Origin: Acidobacteriota bacterium
GTDB taxonomy: Bacteria > Acidobacteriota > Thermoanaerobaculia > Multivoradales > Multivoraceae
Assembly (NCBI GenBank): GCA_028875725.1
Contig: JAPPCR010000006.1
Coordinates: forward strand, 1,371,786 to 1,435,785
Reading direction: 5' to 3'
Length of the DNA stretch: 64,000 nucleotides
In this document: piece after piece, positions 8,869 through 17,691 of the stretch
How positions within the stretch are numbered: the first letter of the stretch is position 1
Layout of the letters: each line of letters begins with the position of its first letter
Translations under genes and position numbers: made by a program
Notes under the pieces: generated by a model
Seen by the model: only the letters and a program-made list of their open reading frames with translations
Database searches by the model: none
Told to the model about the DNA's origin: nothing

Positions 8869-10239
8869 GTGAGTGCGAACGGCCACTTCTGCGTGATGGG
8901 GATCGGCGACATGGGTTTCCATATCGCCGAGGCCTTCGGTCGGGAGGGGCGGAGCCTCACCCTGATCGACCTCGACCCGGGCATGAGCGAGCGGATCGAG
9001 GAGGAACTCGACGCGGCGTTCGTGGTCGGCAACGGCGCCCACCAGGCCATTCTGGAGCGGGCGAACGTCGATCGGGCGGAGCTCTTCATCGCCGCGTCCT
9101 CCTCGGAGGAGGCGAACCTGGTGGCGTCGGTGATCGCCCGCAACCTCGGCGCCAAGCGCTGCGTCGTGCGGCTCGACACGTCCGAGGACTTGACCGTCTA
9201 CCGCCGCTCCTACGAGCGGCTGTTCGGGGCCGATCTCCTCCTCTCGCCCCAGAGCCTGGCGACGAACGCGATCCTCAACATCGTGCTCGGCCACCATACG
9301 CACGAGGTCGACTACCTGGCCCGGGGCCGGTTCGAGTTGCGCACGATCCAGGTCCAGATCGGCAGCACGGTTGCCCGCCTTCCGCTCAGCGAGCTGCCGT
9401 TGCCCGAGGACGCGCGCATCGTCGGGTACTTCGATGGAGAGCACGAACTGTCGATCCCGGGGCCGGACCTGCGCGCGTCGCCCGGTGATCTGGCCATGGT
9501 GCTCTGTCGCACCCAGTCGACCCACGAGGTGGAGGAGCTCTTCGCCTCACGGATCGAGCATCCCCGCACCGTGGCAATCGCCGGCGGCAGCCCGGCTGCT
9601 GTAGCGGTGGTCAAGGCGCTGCGGAACGAGGTCAAGCGCATTCGCTGGATCGAGCGTGACCGGCGCCGCGCCGAGTTCTTCGCGCAGTCCTTTCCCGATG
9701 TCGAAGTGTTGCACGGCGATCCGATCGACGCCGCGACGATGGAAAGCGAGGGCCTCGGGCGGGCGGAGGTGCTGATTGCCGCCACCAGTCACGACGACAG
9801 CAACGTCGTGGCCGGTCTCATTGCGCAGGAGCTCGGCGTGCGCCGGGTCGTGGCGCTCATTCACCACACGACCAGCCGGCTCTGGAAGCGGGTCGGCGAG
9901 GTGGAACTCGTTTCGCCGCACTCGCTGGCGATCGACCACGTTCGCAACTTCGTCGCCAACGGCTACAAGGCAAACCTCGTCACTCTCGCCGACGGCGCCG
10001 TGCAGGTCGTTCAACGCGTGATCCACGAGGCGAGTCCGGCGGCCGGCGCCACCCTGGCCGACCTGCAGGCCCCCCGCGGCCTGATCGTCGGCGCGGTCGT
10101 ACGCGGCGACCGCGTGTTCATGCCCGAGCGCAGCAACATGCTCCGCCCCGACGACCAGGTCATCCTCTTCGTCCACCGCTCCCAGACCCAGATGGCCCGG
10201 CTGCTGTTTCCGGGCAGTGAGAGCGAGGTCGCGAGCTGA
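8869..10239 (+). CDS. TrkA-like protein with two NAD-binding (RCK) modules
   Basis: Peripheral regulatory subunit of the Trk/Ktr potassium-transport type, 456 residues, GTG start. It contains two tandem units, each an NAD-binding TrkA-N domain (about 6-125 and 233-350) followed by a TrkA-C domain (about 145-225 and 375-450). The first domain has the glycine motif GIGDMG and an acidic strand end LIDLD. The second has AIAGGS and the basic WIERDRRR. No TrkH/KtrB membrane partner is in the window, so the channel it serves must be encoded elsewhere. TATGCT nine bases before the start suggests a very short or absent leader. Confidence 0.85.
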   Translation: MSANGHFCVMGIGDMGFHIAEAFGREGRSLTLIDLDPGMSERIEEELDAAFVVGNGAHQAILERANVDRAELFIAASSSEEANLVASVIARNLGAKRCVVRLDTSEDLTVYRRSYERLFGADLLLSPQSLATNAILNIVLGHHTHEVDYLARGRFELRTIQVQIGSTVARLPLSELPLPEDARIVGYFDGEHELSIPGPDLRASPGDLAMVLCRTQSTHEVEELFASRIEHPRTVAIAGGSPAAVAVVKALRNEVKRIRWIERDRRRAEFFAQSFPDVEVLHGDPIDAATMESEGLGRAEVLIAATSHDDSNVVAGLIAQELGVRRVVALIHHTTSRLWKRVGEVELVSPHSLAIDHVRNFVANGYKANLVTLADGAVQVVQRVIHEASPAAGATLADLQAPRGLIVGAVVRGDRVFMPERSNMLRPDDQVILFVHRSQTQMARLLFPGSESEVAS

Positions 10240-10286
10240 TTCCCGAGCGCTAAGCTAGGGGAAAGAACGACAGAGGGGGCATCGCC

Positions 10287-11036
10287 ATGACAGACGCGCG
10301 GTCGAATCGTCCGTTCCTGATGGTTTCGGTGCAGTATGGAGCGACCGCGCTGGTGGCTGTCCTGGTGTCTCTGGCGACGGGGGAGCCCGCGGAGGCTCAG
10401 CGGGGTGGCGCACCGTCGGTGGACCTCGGCGGGGAGTGGATCCTGAACGAGGAGCTGAGCGACGACCCGCGGCAGGCGATGCGGCGGATGAGGATTGCGC
10501 GTGGAGCCCCTGGTGACGGTGGCTTCAGCGGCCGTGGCGGCAATGTCGGCCGTGGCGGCGGCGGTCGTCGCGGCGGCGGTAGTGCCGTTGGAGGCGGTGC
10601 CGGGGGCGCGGGTCGTGGAGGCGCCGGCGGCGCCGGAGCCGGAGGGGCCGGCGGCCAGGGTGGCCTCGGTCCTGGCGGGCCCGGTGGCGGTCAGGGAGGG
10701 CCGCCCGGGATCGGTCGTGGCGCCAGCGTTGGTGCGGACGCGCTCAGCATCCGGATGCTGGATGGCGGCGTTCAGATCGCGGACTCCCGGGGAGTGGCCC
10801 TCGTTCTGAAAACGGATCGCGAGTGGTACGAGGTCGGTGAGCGGCGGGAGATCCAGGCCTTCTGGAAGAAGGCGAAGCTGGTGACCCGGAACCGGGGACG
10901 TGGCGAGGCGCTCTTCATCCAGGAGTACAGCATCAACAAGAAGGGCCAGCTCGTCGTCCTGAACCAGATCCAGTTCGGCGGCGACGGAGGCACCGCCTCC
11001 TACAAGCGGTTCTACGACCGCAAGGAGAGCGGCTAG
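10287..11036 (+). CDS. secreted glycine-rich protein, unknown function
   Basis: 249 residues; I do not recognise a family. It has a signal peptide with cleavage likely after AEA (GEPAEAQRGG). A short folded segment (SVDLGGEWILNEELSDDPRQ) is followed by a low-complexity linker at about residues 70-155 made mostly of Gly, Ala and Arg (GRGG, GGAGGAG repeats). The C-terminal domain is beta-rich and basic (DREWYEVGERREIQAFW, NKKGQLVVLNQIQF). A purine-rich ribosome site (agaggggg) precedes the ATG. The next gene is convergent. Confidence 0.7.
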   Translation: MTDARSNRPFLMVSVQYGATALVAVLVSLATGEPAEAQRGGAPSVDLGGEWILNEELSDDPRQAMRRMRIARGAPGDGGFSGRGGNVGRGGGGRRGGGSAVGGGAGGAGRGGAGGAGAGGAGGQGGLGPGGPGGGQGGPPGIGRGASVGADALSIRMLDGGVQIADSRGVALVLKTDREWYEVGERREIQAFWKKAKLVTRNRGRGEALFIQEYSINKKGQLVVLNQIQFGGDGGTASYKRFYDRKESG

Positions 11037-11067
11037 GAGGCTGAGCCGCGACCGTCCCTGAGGGGCG

Positions 11068-12297
11068 TCAGTTCGAGCCGGTCGGAATGTCGCTGAACGC
11101 CCGGTCGCGGTCAACCCGGATCTCGCCGGGCAACGTGAGGACGCGTTCGGCGATGATGTTGCGCAGGATCTCGTCCGTGCCGGCGGCGATCCGCATGCCG
11201 GGAGACGCCAGGTAGGCGTAGTGGAACAGGCCGGCCGAGGGGGCGTTCTCGCGTCCGCTGACGGCGCCGGCGGTATCCAGCAGGTCGGCCGCGAAGGACG
11301 CGATGTCCTGGCGGGCGCTGGCGGTGATCACCTTGCAGATCGAGTTCTCCGGCCCCGGCTGCTTGCCCCGCGAAATGGCGGTCAAAGTGCGCATGAAGGT
11401 CAGCTCGACGCCGCGGCACTGGACGTACCAGTCGGCGATGCGCTCGCGCACGGAACTCTGGGTCGCCGCCGGTGCACCGTCGATCTCGAGTTCCGAGGCG
11501 AGGCGGAGGGCGTCACTCCAGTCGGGTGTCATGTTGTAGCGGCCGTGGCGCTCGTTCATCAGCGTCGTGATCGCCACCTGCCAGCCGGCGCCGACTTCGC
11601 CGAGCCGGTTGTGGTCGGGGATGCGGACGTTCTGCAGGAAGACCTCGTTGAACTCGGAGGTGCCCGGGATCTGCCGGATCGGCCGTGGGTCGATGCCCGG
11701 TGACTTCATATCGACGACGAAGAAGGTCAGGCCCTTGTGCTTGGGCACGCTGGGGTCGTGCCGCGTGACGAGGATCCCCCAGTCGGCGTAGTGGGCGCCC
11801 GAGTTCCAGACCTTCTGGCCGTTGACCACCCACTCGTCGCCGTCGCGCTCGGCCCGAGTGCGCAGGCCGGCCAGGTCGGAGCCGGCGCCGGGCTCGGAGA
11901 AGAGCTGGCACCAGACCTCTTCGCCGCTGGCCAGCTTGGGCAGGTAGCGGCGCTTCTGCTCGTCCGTGCCGTGGGCCATGATCGCCGGCGCGCACGTGCC
12001 GTGGCCAATGCCGAGGAAGCCGTCGGGGACATCGAATCTCGCTTCTTCCTGCGCCCAGATCACGCCCTCCATGAAGGTCGCGCCGCGGCCGCCGTGTTCC
12101 TTCGGCCAGGTGATGCAGGCCCAGCCGTCGTCGTACTTCTTCTGCTGCCACTCCTTGGACGCGGCCAGGCCTTCCTGCTCGGGCAGGCCGTCGAACTGCG
12201 ACGTTGCGCCCGCGGGAAGGGGTTCGGCGTTCGCTTCGAGCCAGGCGCGTGCTTCGGCGCGGAAGGCGGCTTCCTGCGGTGAGTCCTGAAAGTCCAT
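11068..12297 (-). CDS. acyl-CoA dehydrogenase lacking the canonical catalytic Glu
   Basis: Flavoprotein of the acyl-CoA dehydrogenase family, 409 residues starting MDFQDSPQEAAFRAEARAW. FAD/substrate blocks are intact: QLFSEPGAGSDLAGLRT and WVVNGQKVWNSGA. Where short- and medium-chain enzymes have Glu-Gly-Thr at the active site, this one reads A-A-G-T-D-E-I (Ala at about residue 372), as seen in several actinobacterial FadE subunits that act in heteromers or use a base elsewhere. A longer in-frame start at 12672 would run into the CoA-transferase gene and is rejected. It lies 77 bases downstream of that gene and is likely cotranscribed. Confidence 0.88.
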   Translation of the reverse strand: MDFQDSPQEAAFRAEARAWLEANAEPLPAGATSQFDGLPEQEGLAASKEWQQKKYDDGWACITWPKEHGGRGATFMEGVIWAQEEARFDVPDGFLGIGHGTCAPAIMAHGTDEQKRRYLPKLASGEEVWCQLFSEPGAGSDLAGLRTRAERDGDEWVVNGQKVWNSGAHYADWGILVTRHDPSVPKHKGLTFFVVDMKSPGIDPRPIRQIPGTSEFNEVFLQNVRIPDHNRLGEVGAGWQVAITTLMNERHGRYNMTPDWSDALRLASELEIDGAPAATQSSVRERIADWYVQCRGVELTFMRTLTAISRGKQPGPENSICKVITASARQDIASFAADLLDTAGAVSGRENAPSAGLFHYAYLASPGMRIAAGTDEILRNIIAERVLTLPGEIRVDRDRAFSDIPTGSN

Positions 12298-12374
12298 GGA
12301 TCGTCTCCTGGGCTGAGGGCCGTTTGGTTCGGGAAGGGAGATTGTAGTCGCGTTCTCGGCGGGCGGCGAATCGT

Positions 12375-13685
12375 TCAGAGCCGGCCCCAGATGACGCCGT
12401 CCTCGGCCAGGTTCTCGATCTCCGAGGCGTCGAGTCCGAGTTCGCGCAGGAGGTCGCCGGTGTGCTCGCCGAGTTCCGGCGCCGGTTGGGGCTGTACCTT
12501 GTCCTCGCCCTCGATGAGGACCGGACTGTCCACCGTGCGCAGACGCCCGTACTCGGGATGGTCGAGGTCGCGGAACATGCCGATGGCCTCCAATTGCTCG
12601 TCGGCGACGATGTCGTCCAGATTCGAGACGAGGCTGTAGGCAATCTCGTAGCGGGTGAAGCGTTCGCTCCACTCGGAGAAGTCCCGCCTTGCGAAGTCCG
12701 CATCCAGCAGGGCGATGAACTCGGGCATGTTCTCGATCCGCTCCGGGGTGGTGCAGAAGCGCTCGTCCGAGATGAGGTCACGGCGGTCGAGGGCGAGGCA
12801 GAAGTGCTCCCATTCCCGGTCCTGCTCGATGATGCTCAGCTTGATCAGCCGGTCGTCCCGGGTGCGGTAGTAGAGCTGGCCGAAGTTCAGCGTCCGTTCA
12901 CGCGGACGCTTCTCGTGGAACTCCGCTCCGACCAGCTTGGCCTGGATGGCGCAGGCATTCGCCCAGGCGCCGGCCGCGAGCAGCGAGGTGGTGACGTAGG
13001 AACCGATACCGGTGCGTTCCCGCTTGAGCAGGCCGGCGAGCACGGCCGAGAAGAGCGTGACGCCCGTGGGATGGTCGCCGGTGCCGCAGCCGAGCGGCCC
13101 CAAATGGCCGTCGACCGGCGTGAACGTCGCGACGAGCCCGGAGCGGGTCCAGTAGCAGACCTGGTCGTAGCCGGGCTTCTCGGCCTCGGGTCCCGTGTGG
13201 CCGTAGCCGGTGCCGTGGGCGAAGATGAGCCGCGGGTTGACTTCGCGCAGGCGGTCCCAGGTCATGCTCAGGTCCTCGAGCACGGAGTTGTGGCAGTTGG
13301 TCAGGAACACGTCAGCCGTCTCGATGAGCCGGTGGGCCAGCCCCTGGCCGCTCTTCTGCTTGAGGTCGATGACGACGCTCTTCTTGTTCCGGCCGTCGAG
13401 CAGGAAGCAGTACGGGATCTCCGAGTCCGGCATGCCGGGCAGATCCTGGAAGTAGCGGTAGAGGTCACCCCGGCCCGGCGCCTCGATCTTGATCACTTCG
13501 GCCCCGAAGTCCGAGAGCATGGCGCAGGCCGAGGGCGCCATGACGATTGTTGCGAGTTCGACTACGCGGATTCCGTCCAGCAACGCTGCACCGGTCTCGG
13601 AGCCGGAAGGCGCGGTGTCGGCAGCGCCGAGGTCGAGAGGAAGAAACTGGTCAGACAGAGCGGCGGCGATTGTGACATAGCGCAT
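12375..13685 (-). CDS. CaiB/BaiF family CoA transferase
   Basis: Family III CoA transferase, 436 residues, moving CoA between carboxylic acids in the cytosol. The N-terminus has the family block LLDGIRVVELATIVMAPSAC and DFGAEVIKIEAPGRGD. An Asp in PGYDQVCYWTRSG sits where the family has its acyl-accepting aspartate. A long non-homologous N-terminal extension is possible in the same frame but runs antisense to other genes. The ATG at 13685 precedes a plausible 40-residue lead-in; ATGs closer to the domain may also serve. It pairs with the acyl-CoA dehydrogenase downstream. Confidence 0.87.
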   Translation of the reverse strand: MRYVTIAAALSDQFLPLDLGAADTAPSGSETGAALLDGIRVVELATIVMAPSACAMLSDFGAEVIKIEAPGRGDLYRYFQDLPGMPDSEIPYCFLLDGRNKKSVVIDLKQKSGQGLAHRLIETADVFLTNCHNSVLEDLSMTWDRLREVNPRLIFAHGTGYGHTGPEAEKPGYDQVCYWTRSGLVATFTPVDGHLGPLGCGTGDHPTGVTLFSAVLAGLLKRERTGIGSYVTTSLLAAGAWANACAIQAKLVGAEFHEKRPRERTLNFGQLYYRTRDDRLIKLSIIEQDREWEHFCLALDRRDLISDERFCTTPERIENMPEFIALLDADFARRDFSEWSERFTRYEIAYSLVSNLDDIVADEQLEAIGMFRDLDHPEYGRLRTVDSPVLIEGEDKVQPQPAPELGEHTGDLLRELGLDASEIENLAEDGVIWGRL

Positions 13686-13699
13686 GGAGACGCTGAAGT

Positions 13700-13716
13700 G
13701 CGGGATACGATCCCGC
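13700..13716. promoter_or_regulatory. palindrome spanning a -10-like box
   Basis: GCGGGAT (13700-13706) and ATCCCGC (13710-13716) form an exact 7-bp inverted repeat around ACG. The centre contains TACGAT (13706-13711), a plausible -10 box for the rightward gene at 13739. The site also lies 15 bases upstream of the leftward CoA-transferase start. One bound regulator could therefore control both directions. This is inferred from symmetry and position only. Confidence 0.4.
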
Positions 13717-13738
13717 GGATGTTCGCGTCGGAGCCAGC

Positions 13739-14083
13739 ATGACCGGTGTCCGGCTGGCCAAGCCCTGGCTGGACCTGGACGGGGCCGCGATCGCCGCTCT
13801 GCCAGGTCAGCTGGGCGTCTACGAGATCGCCGACGCGCAGGGCGGCACTCTCGAACTCGGTTTCGCGGGAGGTCGCTCCCGTTTCGGCCTGCGCAGCGCG
13901 ATCGCCGACGCGGCGGCGAAACACGAGACGGCGGCCCGGTTTCGCTACGAGGTGACGATGCAGTACTGGAGCCGCTTCGAGGAGTTGCTCGCTGTGTACC
14001 TCGCCGATCATGGCGAGTTGCCGCCCGGGAACGCGGACCGGGGTGATCGGCGAGTGGGCCGCATCGCTGCCGCAGGGGGCTGA
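13739..14083 (+). CDS. small protein, possibly GIY-YIG-like, unknown function
   Basis: 114 residues, no confident family. The segment LGVYEIADAQGG followed by LELGFAGGRSRFGLRSAI has the spacing of a GIY-YIG-type sheet (G-V-Y, then a G-F-A-G motif). The rest (FRYEVTMQYWSRFEELLAVYL) looks alpha-helical with aromatic positions. Nuclease activity is not claimed because the usual catalytic Arg/Glu set cannot be assigned. It lies four bases before the next acyl-CoA dehydrogenase and seems to head that operon. Confidence 0.6.
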   Translation: MTGVRLAKPWLDLDGAAIAALPGQLGVYEIADAQGGTLELGFAGGRSRFGLRSAIADAAAKHETAARFRYEVTMQYWSRFEELLAVYLADHGELPPGNADRGDRRVGRIAAAGG

Positions 14084-14087
14084 GTCC

Positions 14088-15254
14088 ATGGATTTCCAAC
14101 TCAGTCCCGAACAGAAGCTGATCCTGGAGACCGTGCGCCGCTTCGTGCGCGAAGAGATCGTGCCGCTCGAGGCGGATCTCGACCCGGACGCGAGCGAACT
14201 GCCGCCGCATCACCGTGAGCGGCTGGTGGCGATGACGAAGCAACTCGGCTTCTACGGCCTGGACATCCCGGAGGAGTACGGCGGGCCCGGCATCGACCTC
14301 GTGACCAGGACGTTGATGGCGTTCGAGATGGCCCAGCACCGGGCCGGTCTCTACGCGCCCTGCTACGGCGTCTTCGGCGGCGCTGGGCTGGCGCAGTTGT
14401 ACGAGGCGGACGACGGCCAGAAGGAGCGCTACCTCTATCCCGTGCTGCGAGGGGAGAAGCGGGGATTCTTCGCCCTGACCGAGCCATCCGGCGGCAGCGA
14501 TCCGGCCCGCGCCATCCGCACGACTGCGGTCCGCGACGGCGACGACTGGATCCTCGACGGCGAGAAGACGTTCATCAGCGGCGCCGACAAGGCGGACTTC
14601 GGCATCGTCTTCGCGCGCACCGACCCGGAACTCGGCCGCAAGGGCATCACCTGCTTCCTCGTCGACACGGACATGCCGGGTTTTCGGGTCCGACGCATCG
14701 TTCACACCCTGCGCTCCACCCACTACGCGGCCGAACTCGAGTTCAACCGGGTGCGGGTGCCCGGCCGCAACGTGCTCGGCGAGGTGAACCAGGGCTTCGC
14801 GATAGCCAACGACCGTCTGAGCCGCAACCGGATCCCCTACGCGGCCGGCTGCGTCGGCGTCGCGCTCAAGGCGCAGGAGATGGCGATCGCCTACGCCAAG
14901 ACACGCAAGACCTTCGGCGACTACCTGTCCACGCGCCAGGCGGTGCAGTGGATGATCGTCGACAACGAGATCGACCTGCGCACGGCCCGGGCGCTGACCC
15001 TGGAGGCCGCGGCGCGGGCCGATGCCGGCAAGCCGTTCCGGACCGAGGCGGCGATCTGCAAGCTGGTGGCCAGCGAGGGCGCCAGCCGCGTGGTCGACCG
15101 GGCGATGCAGATCCACGGTGGTTACGGCATGACGAAGGACCTGCCGCTCGAGCGCTGGTACCGGGAACTCCGGATCCGCCGCGTGGGTGAAGGCCCGAAC
15201 GAGATCCAGCGGCTGATCGTCGCCCGCGACGTGATCGGCGGGTCGTTTCACTGA
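14088..15254 (+). CDS. acyl-CoA dehydrogenase
   Basis: 388 residues, FAD-dependent alpha,beta-desaturation of an acyl-CoA. Motifs: LTEPSGGSDPARAIRT and WILDGEKTFISGADKADFG for FAD and substrate, and RVGEGPNEIQRLIVARDVI with Glu before the Gly-Pro, where the catalytic base is expected. The start MDFQLSPEQKLILETV is typical; the frame is open further upstream but overlaps the preceding gene. A CoA transferase follows after seven bases. The pair mirrors the leftward dehydrogenase/transferase pair at 11068-13685. Confidence 0.9.
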   Translation: MDFQLSPEQKLILETVRRFVREEIVPLEADLDPDASELPPHHRERLVAMTKQLGFYGLDIPEEYGGPGIDLVTRTLMAFEMAQHRAGLYAPCYGVFGGAGLAQLYEADDGQKERYLYPVLRGEKRGFFALTEPSGGSDPARAIRTTAVRDGDDWILDGEKTFISGADKADFGIVFARTDPELGRKGITCFLVDTDMPGFRVRRIVHTLRSTHYAAELEFNRVRVPGRNVLGEVNQGFAIANDRLSRNRIPYAAGCVGVALKAQEMAIAYAKTRKTFGDYLSTRQAVQWMIVDNEIDLRTARALTLEAAARADAGKPFRTEAAICKLVASEGASRVVDRAMQIHGGYGMTKDLPLERWYRELRIRRVGEGPNEIQRLIVARDVIGGSFH

Positions 15255-15261
15255 GGCCGGC

Positions 15262-16452
15262 GTGACCGAAGGCGAACTCCCTCCGACCAGGCCGCTGGCC
15301 GGGGTCCGCGTCCTCGACCTCGGGCAGGTCTACCAGGGTCCTTACGCCGGCTACCTGCTGGCCCAGGCGGGGGCGGACGTGGTCAAGGTGGAGCCGCCGG
15401 GCGGGGAGCCGCTGCGGCGCCGTGAGGCTGATGGCGGGCCGCCGTCCTTTCCGCTCGCCTTTCTGAACACGAACAAGCGGTCCCTGGCCTGCGATCTGAA
15501 GGACGAGGAGGGGAGGCAACTGCTGCTTCGGTTGGCCGGGGTCGCGGACGTGCTGATCGAGAACTTCGCGCCGGGTGTGATGGATCGCCTGGGCGTCGGC
15601 TGGAAGGTGCTACGGGAGTTGAACCCGCGGCTGATCTACGCATCGGGCACCGCCTACGGCCTGAGCGGCCCGGACTCCGAGCGGCTCGGGATGGATCTCA
15701 CGGTCCAGGCCTGGTCCGGGGTGATGAGCATTACCGGCGAGGCGGGCGGCGGACCGCTCAAGGCCGGCCCGGCCCTCATCGACTTCCTGGGCGGGACGCA
15801 CCTGTACGGGGGGATCGTCAGCGCGCTCTACGAACGGGAAGGCACAGGGACCGGACGCCTGGTCGAGGTGGCGATGCAGGAGGCGGCGTATCCGACCCTG
15901 CTCACCCAGCTCGCGCTGATGCACCACGAGGGGAAGCTGCCCGGACGGACCGGCAACCGGCACGGCCGTGTGTCGCCCTGCGGCGTGTATCCGTGCCGTG
16001 ACGGCCATGTCGCGATCATCTGCATCACCGAGCGGCACTGGCGGAACCTGCTGCGGGCGATGGGACGGGAGGACCTGGTCGGTGATTCCCGGTTCCGGAA
16101 CAACGAGGCTCGTGTCTCTCGTCGGGACGAGACGGAAGCTCTGGTCGCGGCATGGACCACCGGCCTTTCCCGTGCGGAGATCAACGAGGCGGTGCGGTCC
16201 CGACGGGTGCCGTGCGCGCCCGTTCGCGACCTGTCCGAGGTCAACGCGGACCCGCACCTCTGGGAACGCGGCTACTTCGAATCGGTCGATCATTCGGCTC
16301 TCGGCGAGATTGGCTTGCCGACAAGCGCCATCCGTTTCGACGCACGACCGTCCGGTCCGCTCGAGCCGATTCCTGCCCTTGGCGAGAACACGGACGAAGT
16401 AATCGGTGAGTGGCTGGGTGCCGTCCCGGCCTGGGAGGGGAGCGACGCATGA
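15262..16452 (+). CDS. CaiB/BaiF family CoA transferase
   Basis: 396 residues, GTG start. The N-terminus LAGVRVLDLGQVYQGPYAGYLLAQAGADVVKVEPPGGEPLR is the classic family III entry. The active-site region reads GMDLTVQAWSGVMSITG, with Asp where the covalent acyl-aspartate forms. The stop overlaps the next start (ATGA), so it is translationally coupled to the enolase-superfamily gene. Its acyl acceptor is unknown; the neighbours suggest a short hydroxy or sugar acid. Confidence 0.88.
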   Translation: MTEGELPPTRPLAGVRVLDLGQVYQGPYAGYLLAQAGADVVKVEPPGGEPLRRREADGGPPSFPLAFLNTNKRSLACDLKDEEGRQLLLRLAGVADVLIENFAPGVMDRLGVGWKVLRELNPRLIYASGTAYGLSGPDSERLGMDLTVQAWSGVMSITGEAGGGPLKAGPALIDFLGGTHLYGGIVSALYEREGTGTGRLVEVAMQEAAYPTLLTQLALMHHEGKLPGRTGNRHGRVSPCGVYPCRDGHVAIICITERHWRNLLRAMGREDLVGDSRFRNNEARVSRRDETEALVAAWTTGLSRAEINEAVRSRRVPCAPVRDLSEVNADPHLWERGYFESVDHSALGEIGLPTSAIRFDARPSGPLEPIPALGENTDEVIGEWLGAVPAWEGSDA

Positions 16453-17615
16453 AGGTCAGGAGCATCGAGACGCGGCATTGCGACGCCGGTTGGCGAAACT
16501 ACCACTTCGTCAAGCTGACGACGGAGGACGGCGTCGTCGGCTGGAGCGAGTACGACGAGCACCAGGGCGCGGTCGGCGTCACCACGGTCATCGAGCAGCT
16601 CGCGGATCGCGTTGTCGGTTCCCGGGTTCGGGATGTCGAGCGGATCTATCAGCGGCTCCTGGTCCGCGCCCGGCAGTCGATGTCCGGGGTCATGGCGATG
16701 GGCATCGGAGCGATCGAGAACGCGGTGCTTGACGCCTGGGCGAAGGAACTCGGCGTCCCCTGCTGCGACCTCCTGGGTGGCCGCGTGCGGGACCGGGTGC
16801 CGGTGTACTGGTCGCACTGCGGAACCTGGCGGATCGGTTTGCCCCAGTACTACGGGAACGCGATCACCGACATCGACGGCGTGACCGCCCTCGGCGCCGA
16901 AGTCCGCGAACGGGGATTCAGGGCGCTCAAGACGAACATCTTCGACTACTCGAGCGGCGCGCCGCGCGGTTGGGCGCCCGGCTTCGGGCGGCCGTTCGAA
17001 CCGGGTCAGAACGTCGAGCGCCGGACGATTCGGGAGCTTCGCCGTCACCTTGAAGCGCTGCGCGAGGGCGCCGGTCCCGACATGGGCATCCTGCTTGACC
17101 TGAACTTCAACGCGAAGATCTCGGGCTACCGGCAGATCGTGCGGGCACTCGCGGACCTCGACCTCTTCTGGATCGAGATCGACACGTCGTCGGCGGAGGG
17201 GCTGGCGACCGTCCGTCAGGAGAGCGCGCATCCGATCAGCTCCTGCGAGACCCTGATCACGCCTGCTGCCTTCCTGCCGTTCCTGCGCGCCGAGGCGGTC
17301 GACGTTGCGATCATCGACGCGGTCTGGAACGGCGTCTGGCAGTCGATGAAGATCGCCGCCCTGGCAGGGGCCCACGAGGTCAACGTGGCGCCGCACAACT
17401 ACTACGGCCACCTTGCGACGATGATGAACGCCCACATGAGCGCGGCGGTGCCGAACCTCCGGATCATGGAAACGGACATCGACCGCCTGCCCTGGGACGG
17501 CGAGGTGTTTACCCACGAGCCCGAGTTCGAGGACGGTTGCCTGATCGTGCCGGACCGGCCGGGCTGGGGCACCGAACCGGACGAGGATGGCCTCGCGGTC
17601 CATCCGCCGAAGTAA
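16449..17615 (+). CDS. mandelate racemase/muconate lactonizing (enolase superfamily) enzyme
   Basis: 388 residues, TIM-barrel enzyme that abstracts a proton alpha to a carboxylate with Mg2+. Probable metal ligands are Asp in LLDLNFN, Glu in WIEID and Glu in SCETL. APHNYYGHL supplies the C-terminal His seen in dehydratase-type members. An acid-sugar dehydratase role is plausible but not proven. The ATG at 16449 overlaps the transferase stop by four bases; an upstream start at 16410 would lie inside that gene. Confidence 0.85.
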   Translation: MKVRSIETRHCDAGWRNYHFVKLTTEDGVVGWSEYDEHQGAVGVTTVIEQLADRVVGSRVRDVERIYQRLLVRARQSMSGVMAMGIGAIENAVLDAWAKELGVPCCDLLGGRVRDRVPVYWSHCGTWRIGLPQYYGNAITDIDGVTALGAEVRERGFRALKTNIFDYSSGAPRGWAPGFGRPFEPGQNVERRTIRELRRHLEALREGAGPDMGILLDLNFNAKISGYRQIVRALADLDLFWIEIDTSSAEGLATVRQESAHPISSCETLITPAAFLPFLRAEAVDVAIIDAVWNGVWQSMKIAALAGAHEVNVAPHNYYGHLATMMNAHMSAAVPNLRIMETDIDRLPWDGEVFTHEPEFEDGCLIVPDRPGWGTEPDEDGLAVHPPK

Positions 17616-17691
17616 GGAGACCTCAGCGCTTTGTGCCGTCCCACTGCGCGCGCCGGCGCCTTCGGCGACTACCGCCGTTAACATCCGTGCC

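Noticed and set aside
13686..15251. N-terminal extension of the CoA-transferase frame to about 958 codons
   Set aside because: The extra part is antisense to the acyl-CoA dehydrogenase and the small gene, has no domain, and the family start is at 13685.
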